Shown one piece after another: positions 10,660-22,813 of a DNA stretch of 64,000 bases; the first letter of the stretch is position 1; each line of letters opens with the position of its first letter. Location: NCBI GenBank assembly GCA_031841125.1, contig CM063107.1, positions 60,585,814 to 60,649,813 of the forward strand, given 5' to 3'. A model generated the notes under the pieces. That model did no database searches. It was given only the letters and a program-made list of their open reading frames with translations, and was not told the origin of the DNA. This stretch comes from Acanthococcus lagerstroemiae (lineage: Eukaryota; Arthropoda; Insecta; Hemiptera; Eriococcidae). The position numbers and the translations under genes are program-made.

Positions 10660-11330
10660 GAAGTTTATCCTAGTAACGTGTGTTGCCGCCACGGGCCTGA
10701 ATTGGAGCTTGTAACTAGGTCTGCATGTTATCAATTAACGGTGCGTTATCTTGCATAAACAAGGAGCTCACACCCACAAACGGCATATAAGGCACGACAT
10801 AATTTAGGAAAATGTCCTCAATATACACAGAAGCGTTCATAGTGCCGGAGTTACAGAAATGGAGATCCGTCCTAGCATCACACGAAATACATCCCAGACC
10901 ATAACAGAACTACCGACGGAATTCGACCTCCGTGTAAACATACGCTGAGCAAATTGTTGACAAGGGCGTCTCCATACACATACACGTTCATCCGGTCCTG
11001 CAAGAGAAAATCTGGACTCATCCGTGAGGAAAATCCTCCTCTAATCCCTTTCTTGCTACTGCACGTGATTGCGAGCGAAAACAAGCGTCGTCGTCGATGT
11101 TCCATAGTGAGTATCAGGACTCGTGCCGGTTTACATTACATAAACCATGTTCGCGAAGTCGGCGACGGACTGTTCGAGAATTCACAGGCGTGTTACAAAA
11201 GAAATTCACTTCCCCAGCTATTCTATTCGATGTTATAATAAGGATCTCGCGTCGCTATTTTCGCAATATTTCTATCCTCTCGGACATCTGTAGCTCTTGG
11301 ATGGCCAGATCGCGATCTATGGACGAATGA
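10660..11330 (-). pseudogene. degraded Tc1-like transposase
   Basis: The minus strand gives broken frames of a Tc1/mariner superfamily transposase. Near 11320-11230 there is a remnant of the second helix-turn-helix (HRSRSGHPRATDVRED). From 11020 down it shows TDESRFSLAGPDERVYVYG, carrying the first catalytic aspartate, then a frameshift. TDLHFCNSGTMNASVYIEDI and SLFMQDNAPLIDN follow, the latter with the second catalytic aspartate. Several stops and frameshifts are present. The final catalytic segment (W-P-SPDLNPIE) was not found. The family cuts and pastes DNA at TA sites; this copy is dead. Confidence 0.85.
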
Positions 11331-11339
11331 TCCTGTCGC

Positions 11340-12950
11340 TGCGTATCATCGGTAAATATGATTCACGGTACCATGTGCCAGATTATAATATGTAGAGCGA
11401 CAGGACGACGACTTCTACCCCCGTTAACGAGTGCAACAATTGGCGCAGAAATTTCCGGCGAAATAGACATATTTAAAATTCTCTCAGTCGCATGCAGACT
11501 GACGCGAATATTTCCAATGTTACCTAATGGACGAGTACATAAACCGCTGAGTTGAGGAAGATGTATGAGAGTAGTTGGAGAAGGGAGATGTTATCGGAGT
11601 GAAGAGCGACGAGGACATTCTAGGAGATGAGGAATTGTGAGGGGCAGGTCGAGAATGACCTGTGAGAATGCGATGAAGAACTGTGTCTTATCGTCGAGAA
11701 TTAGTGCTGGTAGTATAACGATGTCGAGTATCGAGCGGAGCTGACGGGTTAAAGGTTGAAGTTTCCACCTGTTGGTCCATTCCTCTACGATAGCTGTAGA
11801 AACGGTTTGGATCACATCTGGTTGATGGAGGATTATCGGTTCTAGGTGAAGCAGATCAAGATATTTGTAATGACGATAAGTGAACCGCTTTTTTTGATAT
11901 GTAGTCAATTTGGTTGGAGCAGGAAATGCATACAAATAATGCCCGCTCTGCATTTTCAATACGTTGGGCAATCATTGCTTCGTGAATGATATTCGCTATC
12001 ATTCTCAGTTGTGCGCGCAACTTTAATTCATTACTCACTCGTTCCTGTTGTGCGTGGACTGAATGCGTGGAACGTGTTCGATAGCCAACTAGCCATAAGA
12101 CATATCCATGTACTGATATGTATCTGCATACAGTGTACTCTCTACATGTTTTTTCTTCATGATCCATGAACAGGATTATTTCTCTACCCTGATTCGTAAT
12201 CCGTGATCCAAATCCCTTCTTCTGTGATTTGCCGAACCCTGGCTGTAACGCATCAGAAAACGGTGACAATCGATTGCACGTCTTCCTGAACAGTAATCAA
12301 GCGATATTCTTAACAGAACCCGTCACACGAGGATTACACTTACAACCGTACACACAGCGAATGGCAAACGCACCCAACCATATAGCGAATGTCAAATCAG
12401 TTTCTGCCGAGGAGGTTTCGGATGACAGAAATCTACCGCAGTTGTTTTCCCAAGAGGATATTGCCAGTAAATTTGCATCGTTTCCGACTCTGCCGCGTCA
12501 CAAAGAGCCGAAGATTGCGACTGTATGATGTGCATAGCTCTGCTGATAAGACGAGCTCGGCGAGATGAAACATGCCGCAGGTGGGTTAATTGTTCAAAAG
12601 AAACGACCCGCACGCCGGCAGCATACAGAAATCGGGTAAATATTCTCGACATCCGAGGGAATATTCTCGCCGCCGACATGCAAATTACTTCGTTATTGCT
12701 CTTTGCGAGCATCGTGGATCGCGAATTCCGAAAGGCTCGCGAGTTGATACCGGACTGAGATTAAAGTGCACCGAATTGCAGTCCTTACTGTCACGTTGGA
12801 ATTTGGCAGAGATAGGGGTCTGCAACAAACCCGAACTTGTAGTCCGGATACTAAGTGATATATTGAGAGTACCTGTCTCCGATGAAAAGGTGCTACACCC
12901 AAAGGGGTAGAGGAGACCGGGGTGATGTGTCACAGCATTTACATTATGCA
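11340..12950. other. unclassified GC-richer segment with overlapping open frames
   Basis: Open frames of 60-137 codons overlap on both strands (for example 12229-12528 +, 11856-12269 -). Base composition differs from the AT-rich flanks, suggesting ancient coding or transposon sequence. None shows a confident family motif except the SAP-like stretch listed separately. Confidence 0.4.
12740..12910 (+). other. SAP-domain-like coding remnant
   Basis: The plus-strand frame reads LKCTELQSLLSRWNLAEIG followed by NKPELVVRILSDI. This fits the SAP pattern (L-x-x-x-EL-x-x-x-L...L...G-x-K-x-EL-x-x-RI), a short DNA-binding helix-extended-helix module seen in chromatin proteins and some transposable elements. 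The frame extends back to about 12590 and ends at 12910. No start codon context, splice signals or neighbours help, so the assignment is tentative. Confidence 0.35.
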
Positions 12951-13099
12951 CAGTTTTTGAGGAATGAAATAGTTTAGTACTATTCTCAATGTGTCACTCG
13001 ATTCTCTCTTTCTCTCTCTCTCATTTTTTTTACCCCTAATGACAGCACACGCTTCCCCATTCGCGGTTCCACTTTCGTCGTCGTGTCCATCCTCGCCCT

Positions 13100-14206
13100 T
13101 ACTGCCGCCGCATCCTAGTACCACCTTTCGGTATATTCTTCTCGGACACGGCGACGGGCTTCAGCTGCAGATCCGACCGTCCGGTGAGGGAATCTTCCCT
13201 ACTTATGGGGAGTTGTCGCTCAAGACCTGCTTGGTGGATTGTGTGAGCTGCATGGATGCTGTCCGCTGTCCCACGCATTCGACGTCCTCCTTGGCCCTCA
13301 TCACTGTGCCGGCGAATTGGATCATCGCTGACCAGTTCTGCGGGCTAGCCAGCATCACTTCAACTATCGTCTCGGGAGTGATGTGGCTGCCGACAGACGT
13401 CTCGAGCGCTGCTCGTGCGTCGTTTCACGCAGTGCAACAAAAGATGGTATGCTGCGCGTCATGCGACCTCTGCTGGACAATGCGAGCATTGCCTGGGTTC
13501 CTTGTTCCAACGGTTCAGATAACCATTGAAGCACCCATGCCCGGTGAGCGATTGCACAAGATGGTACGTTAGCTCACCGTGCCGCCGCGAAAGCCATACA
13601 TCGAGGTCGTGTACTAGCCTGTCCAGCGGCCATGTGCGTTCTCTTGGAGGCGAACCACCCACTCTTGAACTATGTGCCGCCGGACTTCTCTCTTAATCTT
13701 CTCCTTTACTCCTTTCTTTTTTCTACTAGCTGGTGGGAGCTTCTGGAAGCGCTGATAAAAAGTAGCGCTCTCCCATGGCTCTCCCCAGCCAGCAGATCAA
13801 TAGGAAGCATTCGAGCTAGTACAAGAGCCGCCTCATACGAGACGGTTCTATATGGGCAGCGCCGGACCCTTCCGGCGTCTTCTCTGTTCTCGCGGAGTGC
13901 CGCGACTGGTGCCCAATTGGGGGCCCCGTAGAGAAGAACCGAGTGGATTACTATCGAATACAGTCTTCTTCGATTCTCACTCAGCCCCCGGAGGTTCGGC
14001 ATAAGCTGATACAACGCCCTCAGCGTCCGCTCTGCTTTCTCTCCCGTTGTACAGAGATGCGGTTTCCAACACAGCTCGTTGTCCACCATCATTCCTAGGT
14101 ACACTATCCGAGTCTGTAGGGATACCGGTTCACCCAGTACCGTTAGGTTAAATGGCGCTGGCCAGCCCAGAGCATATTCTAAGCAATTTTCACTGGGCGG
14201 CACCAA
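13100..14206 (-). pseudogene. R1/LOA-like non-LTR retrotransposon C-terminus
   Basis: The minus strand encodes the C-terminal third of an R1-clade-like ORF2. It starts after the RT active site with TRIVYLGMMVDNELCWKPHL, then SVLLYGAPNWAPVA, then TVSYEAALVLARMLPIDLLA, a hallmark of R1/LOA elements. Further on are QSLTGHGCFNGYLNRWNK and the zinc-knuckle segment CSHCPAEVADAQHTIFCC. A frame change lies near 13680. The endonuclease and the RT catalytic core are absent, so it is 5' truncated at about 14210. The element is clearly GC-richer than its surroundings, which suggests a separate history. A GA-rich tract (12995-13020) lies just beyond its 3' end. Confidence 0.9.
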
Positions 14207-14214
14207 TAATTTTA

Positions 14215-16060
14215 ACTGACCATTTTTCTTGTGTCATATTTTGCTACATACCTAATGCTTCTTTTCCTAGAATACCTTTACTAATTTTTCTTCCCCCCCC
14301 CCCTTTCTCCAATCAAACCAATTTTTAGTGATAAAAATACCGTTCAACTTCAATTTTGACATCATGACCAGAGTGTTTTATATAAATTTTAATCATTTAC
14401 ATCAAACTAGATACAATAAAAACAAGTAATAACTCCAGTACTGTATTAAAAGTAATATTTGTTTCAATATTTTTTCAGAACAAAAAAAAAGCAAGTAACT
14501 CAATTAACCAAATTATCATTGGTTTCAGTAATTCAGTACCATACTGAAAGCACCAAAATAAAATTAAAATCTAGAAACTATAAACAAACTTATAAGTAAC
14601 TAAGTATATAACACAGTTATAGTTTCAATACCTACCATAACGAGAGTAATGAAAGTAACATTATTTTGTTTCAGTATTTACAAAACTACTAAAAAAAAAA
14701 AAAAATTAAAATAAGAAACCAAGTTTGATTTTAGTAGGTACCACAATGAAAATAACATCAAACAAAAACTAACAACAAATATAACTTTTTAAAAATTTAG
14801 GCTTATCACTAAAAAAAAAATTAAAAATAAAAAACAAAAACTATGACTAAATTTGGTTTTTATGGTCGGCGCAACCGAGCCTTATACAATGGAAAAATGA
14901 TAATAGAAGTAAGGTTCTAACCAACGCGTGACGTCAGTGTTTTGTGTTTGTCTTTCATTGACTGTTTTTCTAATCAATCGATGTTCGAGATACACGAGAA
15001 TGAATCGCGTTTGCTTTCGACAGTCGTGCTTGTGGTTTTAAATGTAAAAGTGAACGTAATTGTATGTAAAAGAAACAGATAGGCAGATGGTTTTACATTA
15101 TGCTTACAGTCTCAGCAAAAGTGATTCGAGGTACATGAGGAATTGATGAAAGGAGTTCATTTTGTGAGGTTTGTAATATTGTGTATGATTCTTGCTGAAA
15201 TTAGGGTTGACGTGAACCAACTGACATTTTTGTAAACAAAATGAGTTATTAGTATCGTTGGAAAGAGCGTAAAAAGTAGAATTTTTCAGAATTGGGCCTC
15301 CGATTCAAAAATGTGTATTCACGTTGATCAAAGCTTATCAGTAAATGCTGTGTCATATAGTTGTTACATAGCTCTTGAACTTAGAATCACGTGTTCTCAA
15401 AAAACAGATTTTGTTGGTTGGTTCCCTTACTCTTAACAGCGTCCAAGTGCGATTGTACTTTTTGTTCGAAGTGGGTTAGTGGAATAGCCGCTCAGAATTT
15501 AGCTGAAAGGCCGACTCTATTACTAGGTCGCAAAGCGACCTGGCTTGTTAGTACTATGATGAAAATAGCATCTGTGGATGATTTTCTTCGACATATTGTA
15601 GATTTGTAGTGATAGCACGGGTAACACTTGACACAGTAAAAATAACAGGTAGATTGAGAGAACTGATACACATCACTCATTTTCAGCCAATATCTACACT
15701 CAGTACCTACAATGTATATACTAGAAAGTAAAATTTTAACTACTTATATAATGAAATAAAGCATAGTTAGAGAGAAAAAAGCGAGTATTTTTATTTTCAA
15801 GAGTTCGGTTATCAATTAGGCAGATTTTTTTGTTCAGTGATGTGTATTATGGACATTATGGTACAGGATGACAAGCTATTGTGCCTATCGGCACAATCGT
15901 ACTTTACTGCGCAATACTAATTCGCCACTAGGTGGCACTAGTGACGCCCACTTTGTATGTTATGCTCAGTTATTTTATGGCCTGAGCGTTCAAGACTGCT
16001 ACTGATCGTGAGTTATATAACTATGCCTTAAATGACTGCCATAATTTTGAGGAAAAAATA
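14215..16060. other. AT-rich non-coding stretch
   Basis: A-rich, low-complexity sequence runs from 14380 to 14860. A segment at 15220-15360 recurs at 30165-30310 (landmark AACAAAATGAGTTATTAGTA). No gene was recognised; a 72-codon open frame at 15391-15609 has no signature. Confidence 0.5.
15220..15360 (+). repeat. dispersed repeat Y, copy 1
   Basis: About 140 bp closely matches 30165-30310. Landmarks are GGAAAGAGCGTAAAAAGTAG and AAATGTGTATTCAC. The second copy lies inside the TIR element in the Gypsy protease. Confidence 0.75.
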
Positions 16061-16064
16061 GGGA

Positions 16065-16205
16065 ATAGTATATTACACACCAAGAGTCAAAAGTGAGTGT
16101 TTACATGGCGGGGGAAAGTTTACAAACGAGCGTAGCGAGTGAGCAATTCCCGAGTCATGTAAACTCACTTTTGGCTCTTGTTGTGGAAGATTTTTTTTAT
16201 ACTAC
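16065..16205. mobile_element. short hairpin MITE with AGTATATTACAC end
   Basis: This ~140-bp sequence is almost a single hairpin. AGAGTCAAAAGTGAGTGTTTA on the left arm (about 16080) pairs with TAAACTCACTTTTGGCTCT on the right arm (about 16160-16178). The loop holds GAGCGTAGCGAGTGAGC. Outer ends are AGTATATTACAC and ...TATACT. The same 16-base start GAATAGTATATTACAC begins the insertion at about 59170, which also has a hairpin but a different arm sequence. Confidence 0.65.
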
Positions 16206-16750
16206 TTGACCAGAAGCGGCAATGTTTTTCGCTGACATGGTCTGTTTTTTTTTTGTTTTTTTGTTTTACCTATTTATTTATTTAAATTATAGACAGCTGA
16301 TTTTTGTATGCATAATTAATTCAAAAATTTTATTTGCTCAGTTAATTACAATAAAGTACAGTATCACAGTCTTGTCTTCAGTTTGTTCATGTGCACAAAC
16401 AGCATACACAGGTAGTGGCCAGCAAAAACGTAACGACAGTTAATAACAAACGGTAACAGCTGTACTACGTCGTGAATATTTAAATGCGTTCTTAAGTCGC
16501 TATTTTGTAATTCGCTCCGTGGCCGAGTGGATAGAGATGATCGCTGCACTTCAGTCAAATGTTTCTGTGGACGCGGCTTCAATTCCCTGATACAAAGTTA
16601 CTGACCAGCAATTTTTTTCATGTAAAAACGCTTTACATTGAGGGACGTTTACTTTACACGCATGTTTTGTTAACACTCGATGCATGAATGACAGGCGCTT
16701 CTTGTTGTCCATAAAACACCAACGTAAACATTGCCTTTCTGATCAAGTAG
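16201..16750. repeat. segment bounded by 26-bp inverted repeats
   Basis: ACTACTTGACCAGAAGCGGC (16201-16220) is the reverse complement of 16731-16750 with few changes. The bounded 550 bp contain the tRNA-like sequence at 16510-16590 and no recognised coding region. It may be part of the same mobile element as the hairpin MITE. Confidence 0.6.
16510..16590 (+). tRNA. tRNA-like sequence (SINE head or tRNA pseudogene)
   Basis: A perfect internal promoter A box, TGGCCGAGTGG (16520-16530), is followed 45 bases later by a near-consensus B box, GGCTTCAATTCC (16575-16586). The A box with GAGTGG resembles Ser/Leu-type tRNAs. The acceptor stem does not pair convincingly and no anticodon loop could be fixed, so I read it as a SINE head or pseudogene rather than a working tRNA. 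Confidence 0.6.
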
Positions 16751-16754
16751 TGTA

Positions 16755-17886
16755 AAAAACGCCTTTTTTTTCAAGTTTTAAAAATGAAGAAGTTCAATCT
16801 AAAGAAAAATGCAAAAGAGCAGAACAAAAAAGAAGAGCCCGACCACTGCATGAAAGGACATTATTACATGGATATTTACGAGGATACCTCACATTCCAGT
16901 ACCTTCTATAGTCGTCCATTCTCGGCTTCGCTCTGCATTCTCCATGCCGGCCGGTCAAAACATAATAGAACGAATGACCGCACAAAAAGGAATACGCAAC
17001 TACATCACAATGGTAACGTTTTTCTGCGGAAAGTTTTTCTGCAGAACGTTTTCTGTGGAATTTTTCTTTTTCGGGTGCCGAGCCATTAGACACGTCCATG
17101 TCAAAATTAAAAAAATCTTAATCCTGTTTTTCGTAACTTCAGGTGGTGAGCGGCGAAACCCCCACGCATGTCAGCAAGGAGATACTTAGTTTACCTATTT
17201 TTTTCCTATTTTTGCTCCCAAGAAGAAGACGTCTATCAATAACTAGCACAGGAAATATTTTTGAAAAAAATTCTTAAGCCGGTGCGCGATGAGAGGGTTA
17301 AAATTTAACATACCGTTCGGCATTAGACAAAAATGTATTTTATTTAAATGATCAAACCGAAAAAATCGGTTCCTTTTGACATAGCGAAACGTTGAAAAGA
17401 AATTTTTTGAAAAAAAAAAATCATACAAATGGTGCACGGGGCCTCTGAAATAGGTTTATTGCAAATCTGCTAATGAAATGATACATTTTACTCAACATTA
17501 TTGTCACGTGACAACATATTTCTATGGTTTTCGGATCCACTGAATCAATTTTTGAGGTATTCTTACAAGGATCCCTGCTCCCCGAGAATCTACTGGGGGG
17601 AGGGGAGTCAACATAAATATAACAAAGTGGGTTAGTTGCTTCCAGTATATCATATAGATTACAGGTTTAGTTTTCGAGTTCATTTTCGAAAATAAGTATA
17701 AATTTTAGACGACAAATTTTTTGAAGGAAAGGATTTTTCCATGATTCATCCCGCTCGGATTCTTTAGGTAGTTTTGGTCGCGTTACGCAGGTTATGTTTC
17801 GTGAGCATTAGTCAATCTTAGTCTGAATCGGTTTCTCAGTAAAATAAATGAATATTTGTGATTTTTTAATCATCATTCTTTTTCAA
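16755..17886. other. no recognisable gene
   Basis: Open frames overlap on both strands at 16784-17099 without a family motif. The rest is AT-rich. Confidence 0.4.
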
Positions 17887-18266
17887 CAGGGACGTACCAA
17901 AGAACTTTCCTGGGGGGGGGGGCAAAATATTGTGAACGTCCCAAATGACTCAACTCAAAATTCCCAAATATCAAAGCAAAAAAAAAAAAACTTTTGATTT
18001 GTTGGACCTTTTCCAACTGACTCAAATCAAAACCCAAATATCAAAGCAAAAAAAAAAAAAAGACCTTTGATTTGTTAGATTTTTTCAACTTCTCAACTCA
18101 CCAAGTATCTAAGCAAATAAACGGGGGGGGGGGGGACAAAAAACTTTTGACTTGTGAGGTTTTCCCAACTCCGCCTGACTGAAATGATAAATTTACCCAA
18201 CTGCTAAGTGAAAAATTCCTATGTGGGGTAAGTTGCCCGCTTACTCCCCCTATCGGTACGGCCCTG
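17887..18266. mobile_element. hAT-type MITE with perfect 8-bp target duplication
   Basis: The element starts CAGGGACGTACC and ends with GGTACGGCCCTG, whose reverse complement is CAGGGCCGTACC. It is flanked on both sides by the identical octamer TTTTTCAA (17879-17886 and 18267-18274), the 8-bp duplication expected of hAT transposons. The interior has poly-G and poly-A runs and repeated AACTCA / TTTGATTTGTT motifs. No coding region. It defines a family seen again near 40388, 43925, 45300, 49766 and 50247. Confidence 0.93.
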
Positions 18267-20640
18267 TTTTTCAAGCATGTTCTTATTATTTCGCTGGTCC
18301 GCGGTGAATTCAAAAAATCAAGTCAGACTTAACACATTTTGATCATCTTTGGTTTTTATTATGTTTTGAACATCTTTAGTTTAGTCATTGCCACCGAATC
18401 TGGCTGGACTCCAGGCGCGCATCCAGCCGAGATAATTTCAGTATACCTACTTCAAAATTCAATGTCAGAGCAGAGGAAAAATTATACTTCTCTACGTTTT
18501 TGGTTCTCATCATTCATATACCCTCCCCCTAAACACACACATATTCAAAGAAGTCCTAGATACACGCCTATAGGATTCATTTCAGTACATTTGGTCAGGT
18601 TTGGTCATTTTTAGTCAATTTTAGTAAGACTTGCTTAAATTTAGAATCTCTTGATCATAATAGTACTGTATTTGGTTTCAATCGATTTTAGTCAGGATTG
18701 GCTGGATGTTGTAGTTTTTGGCCTTCTTTTTGTTTCAAGTTATACACATTTAATTATTTTTGGTTTATTTCATTGCAGTAATTTTGGCTGTAACCTCTAT
18801 CCAGAAGGCTCCACAGGGGGCTATAGCATGAGACATCGAAAGTTATAGGTGCTCTCTGTTCTCTTCGTGTTACGTAACCGTGCTTTTTCCTTTCTTATTT
18901 TTATAGTTTTCCTCTTTTCTACGTTTTCTTTGTTTCCAATTCACTCTTGATTTTGTCACTGTATTCTGTATTCTCTCTGTATCCATTCTTCATTCTCTGC
19001 CATCTCTTTTCTTGTTTCTCTGTCAAGCTCTCTCGTCTCACCTTTCACTTTCCTCTTTTTTCGCTGCTCCCTCATCTTATGAAACGAAAATGAACCATCC
19101 GAAAGGCATGGTTTCAATATGATATGACAACGAGATCTCACCCCCCCCCCCCGCTCTCATGAATGAAATCTAGACCGAGAACCAGAACTCCCGAGCTTTT
19201 CAAGTTCTCTGGCAAAACTTACATTTTTAAAATGTATAAAAAAGGAAACTTACATTCTTGAACGATAAACAGTATTCATAACGAGTCTTTGTGATTCTTT
19301 ATAAATCAAAATTGGGCTTCGACAATCTCAACTAATTTTTCGATGCCCACACCTCAGACGCGATATGCTAGAAATTATGAACCGTAATCAATAACGTATC
19401 ACAAGCAAGCGAATTTGACTTGAAACTTGATATTTCCGACTGACCTACTTCATCGGCCCTAAAATTCAACACTTTTAGTACAGTCATTTTTTAATATTTA
19501 TTTATTTTTGTATTAGAAAAACCCTTTTCCAAACTCGTAATAATTTTGTATTTGTATTTTATGTTTTCATTAACAAATATTCTGTCTTTCCTTTCTAAAA
19601 TCTTTTACCCACTGCTCCACATTAACATAGGCTCATTCGCAATTCGAGATCGTAATTTTCGATGCGGGTGAAAGTGTTTTATTCTCGAGTAATATCTAGT
19701 CCATTTCAGTGCGAAAATTCAGCCTTGTATCCGTGTATCGCAGCATCCCAGGAACGTTAAAAAAGTTCTTTTCGCCCCTTCACCACACTGCGTAAATCCC
19801 AAAGAAAGTAATAATTTTGCACTTAACTTGGTCTACAGACTTGAGCAGTAACAGAAAGGCCATAAATTGCAACATTTTATCGATAATTTTCTCCGGTGAA
19901 AAGTTTACGAAATCAAGCATTAAAATAAAGCTTTCATTTCTTTAACAATATTTTACGATTTTTTTTTCTCTCACATTTTATTCCATATTGTAGTCTCCGC
20001 GAGAACAACATTAAAAACGGTTGTTTCTGTTTTCTTTCGCAGAAAAACCATGAAAAACTTTTCAGACGACTATTCCGTCAAGTATATTCCTACGTGGACC
20101 CTGAAACTTCTCGAACAGTTCGCGATATGTTATTTTAGTTCTAAATTTGCAATTTTACTGTAAAATCTTGTACCCAACTAAACTAGAATTAACCTTCCAT
20201 TCTTTCTGTTGCCTTATGATTGTAGCAGGATCTATGCAGGGTTTTCTCGGGTCGCCGGTATCAAATAGGGCAACAGGGCAGCAGATTTTTGATTCAGCTT
20301 TGGTTCGAGCCCCTACAATTAAAGTTTCATGCTGCTTGAGAAAGGACAAAATTTACTTGATTTGGAAATCAAACATGTATTCAAATAGGAGTATCTTGAA
20401 TCACTGATTTAAAATATTCCATCAAATTTATAATCCCATTCCATTTCGCACCAAGCTTTTGAATTTCATGCATGAACTATGAATTTTGTGGACGGAGAAG
20501 TAGAGTCGGATGCAAATTCTGATGGAAAATTTAAAACTAGCCATCTAAAAAAAAACCCTAATCTCGGTAAGTCAATTTTACTACGTTCAAGAATAAAATT
20601 CTAGTTTAAAGGGCTCAAATCAAAGGGACCCAAGATTCAA
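18267..20640. other. no recognisable gene
   Basis: The sequence is AT-rich and includes a run of TTGGTCA/TTTTAGTCA-like motifs (18600-18800), a GA/CT-rich stretch (18880-19080) and a poly-C run (19140-19152). Short open frames show no known domain. Confidence 0.45.
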
Positions 20641-20644
20641 TGGA

Positions 20645-21215
20645 CATTCCAGAGTTTTTTTAATTTTTCTTTATTTTGACACTGAGTAGGTGAAACATGA
20701 GCATACACTTCTGTGTACCGCATGTACGTAAGCCACCACCAACTCCCCGTCACCTTTGCCCAGGCTTTTTACGATTCGCCGCAGTACGCCCCCAACAGAG
20801 TCCAAGATATTTTAGTATTTCGTCTATCCACCTCGTAGCTGGGTGACCTCTGTTTCTTTTGTGACCCCACGGGTCCCAGAGTATGCATTTGATGTGCCAT
20901 TTTGTCCGGGTTACTCCTGGACATATGGCCTGTAAATTTGAATTTAAGTTTCTTAATTTTGAAGCCAACGCTTTTAGACCCAGTCAGTTTTTGGATATTT
21001 TTTATTTTATCTTTTAGTCGAAAGCCCAGAATGCTTCTTACTATGAAAGTATGAGTTTTTATTAACTGTTGCACTTGGCTTTTGGTAAGGGACCATGTTT
21101 GGGCGCCATATATTAGTACAGGGAGCACAAAACTCTCTAAGAGTAGAACGGGATAGGATGAGGCAGCTGCCTTTGTCAAGAAGACATTAGGCCACAAGAT
21201 AAAGTCCAATATCAA
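20645..21215 (-). pseudogene. RTE-like retrotransposon, RT C-terminus
   Basis: The minus strand encodes VLPVLIYGAQTWSLTKSQVQ, then KTHTFIVRSILGFRLKDKIK, then FKFTGHMSRSNPDKMAHQM, the thumb and tail of an RTE-like RT. A frame shift (about 20870) leads into HPATRWIDEILKYLG. The 3' end has AATAAAG followed by an A-rich tail near 20650. Truncated upstream at about 21190. Inactive. Confidence 0.85.
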
Positions 21216-21639
21216 TATGTATAGAATTACCCAACCGCAGATCTGAATGCGAGTGCTAATACATATAAACTGAGTCTAAACTGATGTCCTACCTGGCCGA
21301 TCAAAGGAGAAAAAAGAGAAAAATCATCAGCATCAGAAGAAGAAGGTTTTGAAAAGATCATGTACCGGACGTACAGGAATGTAGGAGACAAAAGACGTTT
21401 GTTAGACACTCGTATCGTGGTACGCATAAAGTAGCCAGACAAGACAATTTATACAAGAATACACATTCGAGAGTAGAGGGTCACTGCAAAATTATTTTTT
21501 ACTCTTAATTGCTTAATTTGTGGAGTCTAATTATGAGGTAGTGGTGCTAAACTGATTATGATTCCACATAAACTCCTGCCGAATCTTTTATACGAGAACA
21601 AGGTTTTGACTCGTCATTATCTCTAAAGGATTCTTCTTC

Positions 21640-21745
21640 TCTCTATCCTGACGCAGGCCCATTCGGGGCATTTCCGGGATAGGGGGTGCGGTGTAGCACG
21701 CGTGCATTGCCATACGCCCCACTACCATCATCGATCCCCAAAGAA
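21640..21745. repeat. dispersed repeat Z fragment
   Basis: Related sequence occurs at 26158-26275 and 41740-41830. Shared landmarks are a GGTGCGG(T/G)GT core and GCCATAC. It is possibly the untranslated end of an unidentified retroelement. Confidence 0.5.
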
Positions 21746-21749
21746 TAAA

Positions 21750-22710
21750 ACAAAGGAATTACAACGAAATTTATTATTCCATATCTAAGCTCTCAGTTGT
21801 CTCTAAATATACGTCCATCGTTTATATCGAGTCAATATAACTTCACGATCTTTCATTACTTTTTCATAAAGTAATTAATATTGAACATTGTAGAGTGTCT
21901 CAATCTTCCCATTGCTCCCCTTAAACGTAAATGTGATGAAAAATGTTACTTTTCCAAATTCTTCCAGCGAAAATGTGGGAGACAGTAGCCTGCGATTGTT
22001 ACTAGTGTGCTTGAAAATTTTGATTTTCCCGAAAATCTTTTAGGCCCTCTCTGCTCCTGTTCAAACGAGTAGACTGGACGTGTCATTCAACGACCTAGAA
22101 GATATAATTATCATCATCTGCTACCAGTGCTTATCATGTAGTTTCTCAATCATCGGCTATGTTTTCCATCAGTATCAGCCATGATAAGTGCAACTTTCTG
22201 ATTTTCCAAACACGAACACATCTTTCTCCCTGTTAAAATTAAACCAACTTCAAATGCTTCGATATCGCAGATCAACTTGAATTATACATCTTCGATGCAC
22301 TCATCGCGATATCAGCTCCGTTACTTTTTCTTCCGCCGAAAACTATTCTCAAGCACGTATATTGGCTCGGATTCGGAAGTTGGGGGAGGCGTAGGCTGTG
22401 TAAGACCCTAACACGACACAAAGTTAGAACGTCTAATAAGTTATGTTAAAACACTCGTTTCCTGCCAACTACAAGTATTATCGTTTTATATGTAGCGAAA
22501 AACAAAAGCCGAATCGATCCTGTAAATTTGAGCTCTACAAACGTATACTAATGCCAGATGTTGCATATTTTCGAATAGGACTTTTTCATAATTTAAAAAG
22601 TTTCGCAACAAATTCGCCAATAACAATGTTGTTTGTATAAACTGGCTGCATAGAATGCCGAGGAAAATAATGTCGGCGGATCGAAAAATTTCCGAAAGGA
22701 TTATTCCAAG
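21750..22710. other. no recognisable gene
   Basis: Non-coding sequence downstream of the gustatory receptor last exon. A short G-rich/GAGAC-type motif (TCTCAATCTTCCCATTGCTCC, 21899) resembles the element at 4785-5590. Confidence 0.4.
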
Positions 22711-22712
22711 TT

Positions 22713-22730
22713 TTTATTAAAAGATTTATT
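22713..22730 (-). terminator. candidate polyadenylation signals of the gustatory receptor gene
   Basis: Two AATAAA hexamers on the minus strand (22725-22730 and 22713-22718) lie 84-101 nt past the stop codon at 22814. This is a normal 3' UTR distance. Confidence 0.55.
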
Positions 22731-22813
22731 TTTTACAGCCGCGGATGAACTTTACTGAAAACCGGGACTAATTTTCTTGCGTCGGGCTTGCTTCTGTACT
22801 TCGGCCTGAATCT

